Positions 48,207 to 58,457 of a stretch of 64,000 bases of DNA are shown piece after piece. The DNA comes from Effrenium voratum (lineage: Eukaryota > Sar > Dinophyceae > Suessiales > Symbiodiniaceae): NCBI GenBank assembly GCA_963377175.1, contig CAUJNA010000580.1, positions 1,044,347 through 1,108,346 of the forward strand, written 5' to 3'. Position 1 is the stretch's first letter; each line of letters begins with the position of its first letter. The notes under the pieces were generated by a model that did no database searches, was not told where the DNA came from, and worked only from the letters and a program-made list of their open reading frames with translations. Made by a program: the position numbers and the translations under genes.

Positions 48207-49481
48207 ATGGAGGTAGTCACAGCCGGAGCACAGGATGAGTTGATGCAGAGCCTGGACTACAAGCTAAAAAACAGCAACACCAACTACGTGACCGCACGGC
48301 ACGACGTGCAGTATTTCCCCAGCTCGCTGAGCTCCTTCTCCCCCGCCACCTCGAGGGTCTGCCGCATTCCGCTGACCAGCGGCACCTCATTCATCGACCC
48401 CGAGTCTATCAAGATCGCCTTCAGAGTCACAAACACGCACGCCACCAACCCGCTGGCGCCTGCCACTCCGAACCCCGCCTGTTTCATCCAGAGGATCCAG
48501 GTCTTCGCCAACGGCCAGCGCTGCGACGACATCAACTACTACGGCCGCACCGTGGCCGTGCATGACCTGCTGAAGGGCCGCGAGTACAACCAGAACAAGG
48601 CCGTGGAGGGCTTTGACGAGGTGAACAACTCTCGGACGCCCCGCGCGGTGCACCAGAGCGGCTACGCGGACGTGCTGCTGCGCCCCACCATGGTGGGCAT
48701 CCTGCGCTGCGGGAAGATGCTGCCGCCGCAGCTGAACCTGGTGATAGAGATCGAGTTCGCGGACGCGACGACAGCGCTGTGGTCCGAGAACGCCGGGGCG
48801 CACCCGGCGGGAGCCACGCTGAGCACCGACTTCGAGATCCAGAACGTCCGAGTTCTGGCCTCCCAGGTCGTCCTGGACTCTGCGCTGGTAGAGTCCTTCA
48901 ACCGCGTGCTCCTCTCAGGAAGGTCGCTTGTGTTCAGCTACCCCACGGTGCACACGCAGCAGTCCACGGTGCCTCCGGGCGTGGCGGAGCACAACGTCAC
49001 CGTGGCGCGCGCCTTCACGAAACTCATGGGAGCGTTCGTGACTTTTTGGGACAACGACTCGGGCTCTAAGATCCACCTGCTGGCCAACCCGGGGCAGGAC
49101 GTGGCCCCCATCGGAGCGGCCAGGCAGGAAGACAGTCTCCTGGAGTCGCAGATGCAGCTGGGCAGCCTGCAGTACCCGCACAACCCTATGAAGGGAGCCT
49201 CGGAGCACTTCCACTTCCTCTCGGTCCTTGCGGGGACCTACGACGACACGGTGCGCAACATCGACATCGACCGCGCTGGCTACCTGCGCCACAGCTTCAT
49301 CGCGGGCTTCCCGACAGAGCGAGTGCCCAAGATGCCCCTCAGTGGCGTCAGCACTCGTTCGGGCGACCTGGCTCGGTTCACTTTCAAGGCGCTCGACGGC
49401 ACGATGACGGACGTGTTCATCCACCTGATAGCCTATCAGCTGGTGACGCTCTCTGGCACTGGAGTCTCTGTGCTTGACTAG
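48207..49481 (+). CDS. Major capsid protein, polinton-like virus type
   Basis: This is an intact 424-codon frame. The N-terminus ELMQSLDYKLKNSNTNYV is followed by beta-rich sequence, with FIDPESIKIAFRVTNT (65-80) and QRIQVFANGQRCDDINYYG (100-118). Further along are MLPPQLNLVIEIEFADA (about 180-196), NVRVLASQVVLDSALVESF (about 220) and the C-terminal DVFIHLIAYQLVTLSG. Length, strand-rich pattern and position after the penton gene fit the double-jelly-roll major capsid protein of polinton-like viruses. Unlike nearly every neighbour it has no stop or frameshift. ATG at 48207 is the first in frame. The protein would form the pseudo-hexameric capsomers. Confidence 0.8.
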   Translation: MEVVTAGAQDELMQSLDYKLKNSNTNYVTARHDVQYFPSSLSSFSPATSRVCRIPLTSGTSFIDPESIKIAFRVTNTHATNPLAPATPNPACFIQRIQVFANGQRCDDINYYGRTVAVHDLLKGREYNQNKAVEGFDEVNNSRTPRAVHQSGYADVLLRPTMVGILRCGKMLPPQLNLVIEIEFADATTALWSENAGAHPAGATLSTDFEIQNVRVLASQVVLDSALVESFNRVLLSGRSLVFSYPTVHTQQSTVPPGVAEHNVTVARAFTKLMGAFVTFWDNDSGSKIHLLANPGQDVAPIGAARQEDSLLESQMQLGSLQYPHNPMKGASEHFHFLSVLAGTYDDTVRNIDIDRAGYLRHSFIAGFPTERVPKMPLSGVSTRSGDLARFTFKALDGTMTDVFIHLIAYQLVTLSGTGVSVLD

Positions 49482-49484
49482 TAA

Positions 49485-49566
49485 GGATCCATAGCTCAAT
49501 CGGAAGAGGCGCTGCAGCTCTGAAGCTTGGAGACCGCGGGCTCGATTCCACCCGGGCGCGGATCAT
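49485..49566 (+). tRNA. Degenerate tRNA-like sequence (Gln-like, CTG)
   Basis: Immediately after the capsid stop comes GGATCCATAGCTCAATCGG with an A-box-like TAGCTCAATCGG. A loop CTCTGAA would put CTG at the anticodon. GGGCTCGATTCC resembles a B-box, and GGATC at the end pairs with the 5' GATCC. The anticodon and T stems are poorly paired, so this is more likely a tRNA relic or tRNA-derived repeat than a functional gene. Confidence 0.35.
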
Positions 49567-49584
49567 TATTTCGGGCGAGTGCCT

Positions 49585-50535
49585 TTTGGGAGTTCATTTT
49601 CCTCCCTCGGCCCGAGACGCATCTCCGAGACGGATCTTTCCGCCTCCAACCCAGTGACCGCCTCTCCTGGGAACAAGAAATTTTCGAGACGGATCTTTCC
49701 ATCTCCTGGGAATAGGAAATTCCCCGAGACGGATCTTTCCGCCTCCAGCCCAGTGACCGCCTCTCCTGGGAATAGAAAAATCCCGAGACGGATCTTTCCG
49801 CCTCCAACCCAGTGACCGCCTCTCCTGGGAACAAGAAATTTTCGAGACGGATCTTTCCATCTCCTGGGAATAGGAAATTCCCCGAGACGGATCTTTCCGC
49901 CTCCAGCCCAGTGACCGCCTCTCCTGGGAATAAGAATTTCCGAGACGGATCTTTCACTCCGAGACGGATCTTTCCACCTCCAGCCCAGTGACCGCCTCTC
50001 CTGGGAATAAGAATTTCCCAAGACGGATCTTTCACTCCGAGACGGATCTTTCCACCTCCAGCCCAGTGACCGCCTCTCCTGGGAATAAGAATTCCCGAGA
50101 CGGATCTTTCACTCCGAGACGGATCTTTCCACCTCCAGCCCAGTGACCGCCTCTCCTGGGAATAAGAAATTCCCCCGAGACGGATCTTTCCACGTCCAGC
50201 CCAGTGACCGCCTCTCCTGAAAATAAGAAATTCCCCGAGACGGATCTTTCCGCCTCCAGCCCAGTGACCGCCTCTCCTGGGAATAAGAAATTCTTGAGAC
50301 GGATCTTTCCGCCTCCAGCCCAGTGACCGCCTCTCCTGGGAATAAGAAATTCTTGAGACGGATCTTTCCGCCTCCAGCCCAGCGACCGCCTCTCCTGGGA
50401 ATAAGAAATTCCATGCTCTGAGACGGATCATCTCCGAGACGGATCTTTCCACCTCCACCCCAGCGAGCGCCTCTCCTTGGGAAAGTATTTCCCCAGGCCC
50501 AAGACGGTTCTTTCCGCCTCCAGCCCAGTGTGCGC
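49585..50535. repeat. Minisatellite of ~60-bp GAGACGGATCTTTCC units
   Basis: About 15 units read GAGACGGATCTTTCCGCCTCC, then CAGTGACCGCCTCTCCTGGGAA and a variable AAGAAATT tail. Some are truncated to GAGACGGATCTTTCACTCC. The minus strand stays open for 320 codons (WKDPSR...LFPGEAVTGLEAERSVS) because unit lengths happen to keep phase. Confidence 0.95.
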
Positions 50536-50624
50536 CTCTGCGTAACCTCCAGACTAATTGCTACCTTTTTCCGGAAATGCTCGTTGTACGCGCGCGCCCT
50601 GGTGGGCTAGCTTGTTTAGCACGA

Positions 50625-50810
50625 ATTTGCACGGATTTTGACATGATTTTGCTTGATTTTCGCATGACACGGTTTTGCATGGTTTTTGACATGATTTTCG
50701 CATGACTTGGTTTTGCACGGATTTTGTCATTATTTTGCTTGATCTTTTTTGCATGACACGGGTTTGCATGGTTTTTGACATGATTTTCGCATGACATGGT
50801 TTTACATGCG
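50625..50810. repeat. Tandem repeat with GATTTTGCATGA / TTTTGACATGATTTTCGCATGAC
   Basis: Alternating ~25-30 bp words built of TTTTGACATGATTTT, CGCATGACACGG and TTTTGCATGG, about six units. AT-richer than both neighbours. Confidence 0.85.
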
Positions 50811-50914
50811 CTTCACCCCCAACACGTCCCCCCTGAGTTTTTTCCTGTCAGGCTGTTGTACGTGTCAGGTCCTGGAGAACTTTGTGGGGTGGGAGGCGGG
50901 GCAGTGCCAAGCGG

Positions 50915-51290
50915 GCACTTGTAACTAGGTGCCGAGCAGGCACAGTGCCGAGCGGGCACTTATAAGTAGACGTGCCGAGCGGGCACAGTGCCGAGCGGGC
51001 ACTTGTAACTAGACGTGCCGAGCAGGCACAGTGCCGAGCGGGCACTTTCTTTCGGTAGACGTGCCGAGCGGGCACAGCGCCGAGCGGGCACTAGTAGGTA
51101 GACCGCTTGTAGGTAGACGTGCCGAGCGGGCACTTGTAGCTAGACGTGCCGAGCGGGCGCTAGGACGTACCGAGCGGGCACTTGTAGCTAGACGTGCCGA
51201 GCGGGCACTAGGACGTACCGAGCGGGCACTGTGCCGAGCGGGCACAGTGCCGAGGGTACCCGGTGCCGAGCGGGCACCGTAGGAGTGAGC
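50915..51290. repeat. Minisatellite of GTGCCGAGCGGGCACTTGTA units
   Basis: About 20 units around the palindrome GTGCCGAGCGGGCAC with TTGTAGCTAGAC spacers. Strong hairpin potential. Confidence 0.9.
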
Positions 51291-51381
51291 AGACACAGCA
51301 CCAAGCAGGCGACGTTGTGTTGTGGGGCCACTGTGATATAGGCGGCCACAGTACAAGCGGTTGAGCGTGCGCTTTACGCCT

Positions 51382-52432
51382 CCGCCCAACCTCGTTTGAT
51401 ACAGGCTCGCCCAACCTCGTTGGATGCTGGCTCGGTCGGGTTTTTTTAAGTACTGGTTAGCCCAACGGGTCCGGGCGGGATCGTTTTTTCGAGTACTGGT
51501 CTGCCCAAAGAGCCCGGCGTTTTTGGCTTAGTACTGGTCTGCCCAACGGGTCTGGAGGGGTTTCGGATTTTTAAGTTCTGGTTTGCCCAGCAGGTCTGGA
51601 GGGTTTCGGATTTTTTCGAGTACTGGTCTGCCCAAAGGCTTCGGGGGTTTTGGTTTGGTACTGGTCTGCCCAACGGGTCTGGAAGGGTTTCGCTTTTTTT
51701 TTCAAGCACTGGTCTGCCCAACAGGTCTGGAGGGGTTTCGGGATTTTTTTTTCGAGTACTGGTCTGCCCAACGTGCCTGGAGGGGGGTAGTTCTGGTTTT
51801 CTGGAGGGGTTTCGGAAGTACTGGTCTACTTGGTTCTGCCCAACGGGTCTGGAAGGGTTTCGTTTTTTTTCAAGTACTGGTCTGCCCAACAGGTCTGGAG
51901 GGGTTTCGGATTTTTTTTTTCGAGTACTGGTCTGCCCAACGTGCCTGGGGGTTTCGTTTTTTTAAGTACTGGTTTGCGGGGGGGTTGTTTTTAAGTACTG
52001 GTCTGCCCCAGGTCTGGAGGGGTTCGTGCCGGTTTCGTTTTTTTTAAGTCTGGTTTGCCGTTTTAAGTACTGGTCTGCCCAACGGGTCTGGAGGGGTTTC
52101 GGATTTTTTTTCGAGTACTGGTCTGCCCAACGGGCCTGGGGGGTTTCGTACTGGTTTGCCCAACGGGTTTTTTTCAAGTACTGGTCTGCCCAACAGGTCT
52201 GGAGGGGTTTCGGATTTTTTTTTCAAGTACTGGTCTGCCCAACGTGCCTGGGGGGTTTCGTTTTTTTAAGTACTGGTTCGCCCAACGGGTAGGGGGGTTC
52301 GTTTTTAAGTACTGGTCTGCCCAACGGGTCATGACCCAACCAGACGAAGGGTGTCGGAGTTCTTTTGGGCCCTTATAGGAACCTATAGGAACCACTGGCT
52401 CGCCCAACCTCGTTTGATACTGGCTCGCCCAA
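51382..52432. repeat. ~45-50 bp GTACTGGTCTGCCCAACGGGTCTGGAGG array with flanking motifs
   Basis: About 20 degenerate units contain AGTACTGGTCTGCCCAACGGGTCTGGAGGGGTTTCGG and a T-rich spacer of variable length. CGCCCAACCTCGTTTGATAC words stand at both ends (51382-51436; 52394-52432); these are the reverse complement of the repeat at 37163. Confidence 0.9.
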
Positions 52433-52654
52433 CTGGCCTAGCTCTGTGCCCCTTGACCGCGGGGTGCGAACGACTCCGCGCTGGTCCCTCAATGAGTTCC
52501 ATCCAGGTCCGAGAAGGATCTTATAAGAAATGATCCTCGGTTCAGTCAGGGATGCTCAGCCGATCCGCAAGCTCTGCCGTGGCCGCGCTCGCAATCACAG
52601 CGCCGTAAAAGCAGCTCGCGCGACTGCCCTCTGACCCTCTCGCGCTGGCCCCCC

Positions 52655-53215
52655 ATGAGTCAAGGCCCCCCTTGGGCGCCCCTCAGATGCCTCCCGTCTT
52701 CCCACGCATCGCACCGGCTGCCGCTCCTGCACAGCCCTCGACTCGGCCTCCAGCGCATGTTGGTCCACAGCCGGGTCTGCTTCCTGTACGGAGTCCCGTA
52801 CTTGCAGTAGGCAACGTGTAGTCCCAGCTCCGGATGTCGCACAGGATCGTGGTCACGCTGGGGCGCTGCCCCTCGGAGAAGGCCCTGGGCTCCCATGGGA
52901 TTTCCAGCGAAGCTTCGCTCTGCCAAAACACAGGCTCCATGCACAAGAATTTGCCACCCTTAGCATTGGAGCGCACCTCGCCCAACTTCCACATGCTAGC
53001 CTGGCTCGTCATCCTTTTCTGTCTCCGATTAAAAAAAGATTGGTCCGAGCATGCGAAACTGCTTGAGCCGCGTGCGTGCTTTGTTACGCTGGTGGTAATT
53101 GTTAAACATGCCGAGACTGCTGGAGCTGTTTTGCGGCACAAAGTCGATTGGCCGAGCCTTCGAGGCGGCAGGGTGGGAGGTCGTCTCCCTGGACATCGTG
53201 TCGAAATTTGAGCGC
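52655..53215. pseudogene. Rearranged C5-cytosine DNA methyltransferase
   Basis: The N-terminal part is on the plus strand from ATG 53108: [31 protein letters not shown], which is motif I of a DNA cytosine methyltransferase. The following part is on the minus strand at about 52865-52800, SVTTILCDIRSWDYT. After a gap in which the catalytic PC region should be, a different minus phase at about 52800-52660 reads YCKYGTPYRKQTRLWTNM, CDA and GRHLRGAQ, the usual C-terminus of these viral enzymes. The gene is therefore inverted internally and has lost its catalytic middle. Confidence 0.6.
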
Positions 53216-53229
53216 TTCGCAACCGACGA

Positions 53230-53583
53230 GTGTGCGAGGTTTTGTGGGAGCGGGCCGAGACCGATCTGGTCGAGCAGCTGGCGGCCGCATCCGAGCGCGT
53301 CTTCGACGCGAAGCTCACACCCGAGGCCGTGCGCCAGCGGCTGCTGCCCTCTGTGAGGCAATTGTGCGGCGGCGATTGGATGCTGAAAGCCAAGCTGCCG
53401 GCCCACGCGCGCTTCTGGAACGCCGGCGGCACGTTTGCGGACCGCCCCGCTGAGCTGGCTCACTGCGCCGCGCGCGTTAGGCTGAGAGCGCGCAGCTTGT
53501 GGCTGATGAGCGGCATGTGCGGGTTGAGTCTTGAGGTCACAGATCTGCGTGTGGAGCCACCTTCTCGAGAGTGCCCGCTGTAG
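53230..53583 (+). CDS. Unrecognised viral-island ORF, 117 codons
   Basis: A GC-rich frame with coherent sequence: [26 protein letters not shown], then [18 protein letters not shown] and [29 protein letters not shown]. It overlaps the frame that continues the methyltransferase N-terminus, and is preferred from about 53235 on by its helix-then-strand pattern. The ATG at 53230 is present but may not be the original start. No family recognised. Confidence 0.45.
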   Translation: MCEVLWERAETDLVEQLAAASERVFDAKLTPEAVRQRLLPSVRQLCGGDWMLKAKLPAHARFWNAGGTFADRPAELAHCAARVRLRARSLWLMSGMCGLSLEVTDLRVEPPSRECPL

Positions 53584-53632
53584 TTTCTTCCAACGCCGCA
53601 GCCTTTTTTTTGCTCATTAAAAAAAAATCAGA

Positions 53633-54202
53633 ATGGCCACCCTTGTCCTTGAGCGCCGCGAGCCGCCGTCGATGCTGAAGCGCTGAAGCGGGAGCCTCTC
53701 TGAAGAAGGTGAGCCGCCTGCATGACGAGCTTACTCGGGGAGCGCCCGTGCTGGAGCGGCTGCTGGCTGACGGGGTCGCCGGCAGGTTCCCGGCGGAGGA
53801 GGTCAACATGCAGGACTGGAGGGACATGCTGAAGCGCTCCCAAGAGCTTCGGCTCAAGCTTCGCAAGCGGCTTAACCAGCGGACGGCCCGCTGCTCCGCT
53901 CCCGCGGTGGCCGAGGAGCGCCAGGAAGAGAGCTGCGAGACGCTCCGCGAGAAGCGCGAGGCCCTGAGGCAGCGCCGCATTCGCACGAGCGACATCGCCT
54001 CGCTGGCGCAGATCGAGAGAGAGCTCTACGAGGTGGAGGAGCAGCTCGTCAGCAAGAAGATCGCTGAGCGGCTGCCGGTCTTGCTGGCGGCCAAGAGCGC
54101 AACCCTCGCAGGGTTGAGAAGGCGCGCAAGGAGCTGGACGAGGCCTCCAGAGAGCTCCTCACTGCACTGAACCTGCAGGGCAGCAGCACCGACTTGCTGT
54201 GA
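53633..54202 (+). pseudogene. Charged coiled-coil protein, two frameshifts, function unknown
   Basis: It starts at ATG 53633 right after TTAAAAAAAAATCAG. The first phase (MATLVLERREPPSMLKR) stops after 17 codons. The next phase holds SRLHDELTRGAPVLERLLADG, a long Arg/Glu/Leu-rich helix and IASLAQIERELYEVEEQL to about 54110. A third phase finishes VEKARKELDEASRELLTAL, NLQGSSTDLL. The predicted product is a ~190-residue helical coiled coil. It lies directly upstream of the DNA polymerase gene. Confidence 0.5.
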
Positions 54203-54327
54203 CGCGGTAGAATCCGGGACAGAACAGAAGCCAGGACAGAACGTGACAGAAAAAAGAAGCGCTCGTCCGACCGACTGAATATTTTACAATTTTTTTCTAT
54301 AGAAAGCAATTTATTCAGCTCAAACCA

Positions 54328-57300
54328 ATGATCTCCCAGCTGTCTGACCGCATCTGGGGCCGCCTGGGGCTCAGCGCTGTCCGGGCGGCGCCTGGCGCCA
54401 AGGCCGCTGTGACAGAACTGCGCCCGCGCGGGGCTGCTTGGACCCGCAAGCTGCGGCTGCGCCCTCTTCCTGGGCAGCAGGTCTTCACCATCGATGCCAT
54501 GCGGCTGCTGGTGGACCGGCTCCAAGACCTGCTGGCAATTCGGCTGCCCTTCCTCGCCAAGGTCAGCTTCCAGATCCTGCTGACGCGCCCGGCCGCGAAC
54601 GATGAGGACGAGGACAGGGTGGAGCTCACGCTCTACTTCCTCAGGCTGGCGCCGTGGATCGTGAGGCCCGCGCCTCCGTCGGCCCGCGCCGGAACCATGA
54701 TGGCGGCCATCAGGACGAAGTTCGAGGTCGCGCTCGAGCGCTCCCGCTTCCCCGAGTCCGACTGGACCGTCGTGGGCATCACGGCAGCGTATTTGCTGAC
54801 CGCGCCCTCGCAGCAGCTGGCCGACATGCCCGCGCCCCCGCCGCCCAACGAGGCGGGAGGCTGCTGGAAGGAGCTGCCCGAGACCCTGGCCAAGAAGAAG
54901 GCCATCTGGAACCCTCAGAACGAGGACCACCGCTGCTTCATGTGGTGCGTCCTCGCGCTCTGCCTCGGGGTCGAAGGGCTCACCTGGCTGGAGCGGAAGA
55001 GGACCGTGAGCTGCTCGTGCTCCTTCTTCTACCCCGAGATGACCCGCCGCGGACGCCGCCCCACGCTCTGGCCGACGCGGGGGTGGACTTGTCTGGCCTG
55101 CCGACGGACCGCCCCGTGGTGGAGGTCTTCGTCTTCGTGTGGCAGCAAACCCTGTGGACGGACGGACTGGAGTACTACCACGTCCTCCAGCAGCGCGCCC
55201 CGAGCGGCACGGGCGTCGTCCAGCACACCGTGCTGCTTCTCCTGCACAGCGGCCACTACAGCCTGATCCACAACTTCTAGGCGCTGGCCGGCAGACAGGG
55301 GCTGACCACACCCAGCAACACGGCTGCATGGAGTACAAGCGCCCAAGGTGCGTGGCCCGCTTCACCGCGAAGGCCTCGTGGCAGCGCCACCGCGCCACCC
55401 AGTGCTATCGAGAGATAGCCGAGCGCACTCGGAAAGTGCCGCTGCCCGGGCCCGAGAAGAGCTTGCTGCGCTACAGGGGCAAGGCCTCCGCAGAGCTCGC
55501 GCCCCTGACGTGCTACGCGGACCTCAAGGTCTACAGCACGCCCGCCCCGACGGTAAACATAGCGCAGCAGCAGCCGGCGCGCCAGACCGTCGCAGCTTCT
55601 TCCTGCTACGTCGCTGTCGGCCGCTGGTGGGCCGGGTGCCTCGTCGGCCCCGCCCAGCTTGTTCACCGGCAGCCAGTCTCTGCGCTCGTAGCCCGTCCCG
55701 GCGTTCCGCCCGCTGCGCCACCGCCCGGACCACCGGCACGTGACCAGGTACTCGCAGAACTTGTCGCGGAAGAAGCTCTTGCCCAGCTTGGTCAGCCGGT
55801 GCTCTCCGCCTGCAAGGAGCGCACGAGCTTCCGCCCGTTGCGCAGCAGGATGTAGTTGTTCGGCCCCTTGCGGATGAGGGGCTTGTTGTAGTCGACACCG
55901 TCCCGCTCCAGGAAGACCCTCGCGTCCTTCAAGACCGCTGACAAGAAGCTCCACCACTGCCACGGCGCTGTGCCACTCCTGCAACATCGCGGCCCAGACG
56001 CCCAAGACCATCCCAGTGGTCTTTCACAACGGGGGCGGCTACGACTTCCACTTCCTGCTGCGCTACATCGCCACGATGGGCTCTCCTGTCAGCAGGGCAC
56101 CGCGCGAAGAGCTCGGCAAGGACAGCAACAACGAGGGCACCGAGAGCGAAGGCGATCAAGAAGGAAGCGAGTCCAAGAGCCCATGGCCAAGGCCGCGCCA
56201 AAGGCCGCACCCAAGGCCAAGGCCAAGGGCAGGGCCAAGGCCGCGCCAAGGCCCCTCAGCGGCTGGTGCGCCCTGCAGGCCGATCAAGCAGGGCGACTAC
56301 AGCCACCTCTGCCTCCGAGTCCTCTGCAAGTCGGGCTGCAGATGAGCTGGGGCCCGCTGAGGTTCGTGGACATGAACGTCTTCCCCACGAGCCTGGCCAG
56401 CATGATCGACGACCTCAGGGCCTGCACCCACAAGCGGCTGCCGGAGCTCTTCCCGCTGATGGCCTCGCTTCACCCCGAACTGCAGCTGCGCACGCCGACC
56501 GACTCTCCGCCCCAAAGACGGCCTCTCAAACAGCGGACGCACTGCGACCTGGAGCAGGCGTGGGACTGCATCCTGCGCAAGCTGCCCATGCCCTTCGAGC
56601 ACTTCTGCGGCGCCGAGGCGTGGGAGATGCCCGCGGTGTTGGAGCAGCACTGCTACGACAGCGTGCTGGCTGGGAAGGCGGTGAGCGCAGAGGACCACCG
56701 GCTGGCCGTCAACACCGCCAATCTCATGGGGTGGGAGACCTTCCGAGAGTTCCACGACTGCTACCTCCACACCGACGTCCTGCCCTGGCCGTGATGGAGA
56801 GCTACCGGGACTCCTTCCGGGCGCAGTTGGGGCTCGACCCCATCCACTACGTCACGCTGCCCGGGGCCGCCTGGGACGCCATGCTGCGGCACTCGCGAGA
56901 CTCCCATTCACCTCATCACCGACGAGCAGGCCTACGCGGACGTGCGGTCCTCTGTCATGGGTGGGCTGAGCTGCATCTTCCAGCCCTTCGCTCAAGCCAA
57001 CAACCCCGAGCTGGGCAAGGAGGACTACAACCAAAGAGCCCGTCAGCTGGATCTTGTACTTGGACTTCAACGCCATGTACCCGGCCGCGATGACGCTGCC
57101 CATGCCCAACGGCCCCTGCGTGACGGTCGCCCTGCCGGAAGAAAACCGGAAGAAAACGCAGCAAGACTGAGCTGGCTGCACAAGACGTGCCTCTCGGGGC
57201 TGAACTGGAGGAGGTGAGCTACCTGCTCCTCGTGGACTACGACTTTCCCCCGGAGGTGCACGACCACTTGGACTGGGCTCCTGCTGCGCGCATGAAGGTC

Positions 57301-58457
57301 GGGAAGGGCCTGTACGGTCCGCACACCGCGGACATGGCGGAGCGTCCCCGTCGCCCTGCGAGAAGCTCGTGCCCTTCCTCGGCATGCACGTAGAGGAGGG
57401 CGTGGACGGCGAGCGGCTCAAGTTCCTGCGGGACGTGCTGGGCGCCAGGATCTGGAGGCTGCACAGAGCCTACCGCTTCGCCTGCAGCCCCTTCATGGCG
57501 GGCTTCATGGAGCTCAAGCACAGCGAGCGGAGGCAGCTCAAGACGGCGGGGAGCGTGGTCGCCGAGAAGGTGGTGAAGCTCACCCAGAACGCCATCTTCG
57601 GCCGCTGCTGCATGAACCCCGACAAGTTCAGGAACACGAACGCCTACGTGGACCCGGCCAAGTTCGAGCGGGCCGTGGGCAAGAGCTCCGTGACGAACTT
57701 CGAGCTCCAGATCAACGACTCGGAGGGGTTCCTGGCCTTCGTGGAGACGCTCAAGACGAACCGCAGCAAGGCCTCATGAGCGTGCCCACCCAAGTCGGCG
57801 CCCGCACGCTGCAGCTCTCCAAGCTCATGATGGAGAAGGCCTACTACCTCCACATGAGGAGGCTCTTCCCGAAGATGAGGCTGCTCTTCACGGACACCGA
57901 CTCCGTGATGGTGCAGATCTTCAAGCTGCAGGACCCGCTCCACGGCCGAGGCGAACCTGAACGGCGCCACCCTCTTCGACGTGGCCGGCAAGTCCAAGGA
58001 CCCCAAGAGGGACCTGAGCGCGCTCTCTGCAGCGGCGCGCGCCAAGGCCATCGAGGTGATGGGCCAGCTGGGCAAGCTCGGCGACGAGACCTTTCCCGCC
58101 AGGATCCTGGAGTACGTGGGCCTGCGCTCCAAGATGTACAGCATCCTCACAGTCCAGCCCGACGGCGCGCGCGAAGCGCAAGATCAAGGGCGTGCCGAAG
58201 AAGGCGGTGACCAACGTCCGGCATCTCGAGTACAGCGAGGTGCTGGAGGAAGGCAGCGAGCGCAGGGCGGCCTTCGCGCAGCTGCGCAGCCGCACGCACG
58301 AGATCGCCGTGGAAACCGTCGAGAAGAAGTCGCTCTCGCCCTTCACAACGACAAGGTCTACGGTCTCGACGCTCACAACTCGCGCCCGCTGGGACACTGG
58401 CGCAACCTGGAGTGGGCGCTTACGCTCCGCCAGGCTCCGCGCCCTTCGACCTCGTGA
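54328..58457 (+). pseudogene. Protein-primed family B DNA polymerase (pPolB), multiply frameshifted
   Basis: Pieces of a Maverick/PLV-type pPolB appear in the right order across all three phases. These are KKAIWNPQNEDHRCFMWCVLA (about 54890), HSGHYSLIHNF (about 55250), a C-x4-C...H-x4-C zinc site (CMEYKRPRCVARF...HRATQC, 55325-55400) and LTCYADLKVYS (exonuclease I, about 55510). Next come HNGGGYDFHF (exonuclease II, 56025-56054), DVMESYRDSF, QANNPELGKEDYN and LYLDFNAMYP (polymerase motif A, 57055-57081). The last are KLTQNAIFGR (motif B, about 57577-57606), TDTDS (motif C, 57890-57904) and the C-terminal KVYGLDAHNSRPLGHWRN. At least ten frameshifts break it, and 55640-55935 holds foreign sequence on the other strand. 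Catalytic motifs survive, so decay is by indels. It would replicate the viral genome. Confidence 0.88.
55640..55935 (-). pseudogene. Inverted viral coding fragment nested in the polymerase gene
   Basis: On the minus strand this reads VLKDARVFLERDGVDYN, KPLIRKGPNNYILLRNGRKL, then after a one-base shift at about 55825 HRLTKLGKSFFRDKFCEYL, and GYERRDWLPVNKLG. The plus strand here does not resemble a polymerase, although the gene is recognisable on both sides (to about 55560 and from about 55960). Both pieces are coherent and look like one viral protein, whose family I do not recognise. Confidence 0.5.

Noticed and set aside
49496..50458. 320-codon minus-strand repeat protein
   Set aside because: It coincides exactly with the ~60-bp minisatellite; truncated units vary freely and there is no non-repeat domain.
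49585..52432. CRISPR-like regular repeats
   Set aside because: Units are whole tandem repeats with no unique spacers, no cas genes, and a eukaryotic context.
52683..53432. 249-codon minus-strand ORF as one gene
   Set aside because: Its first two-thirds is the shadow of plus-strand coding sequence (methyltransferase N-terminus and the 53230 ORF); only the stretch around 52800-52870 is real methyltransferase sequence.
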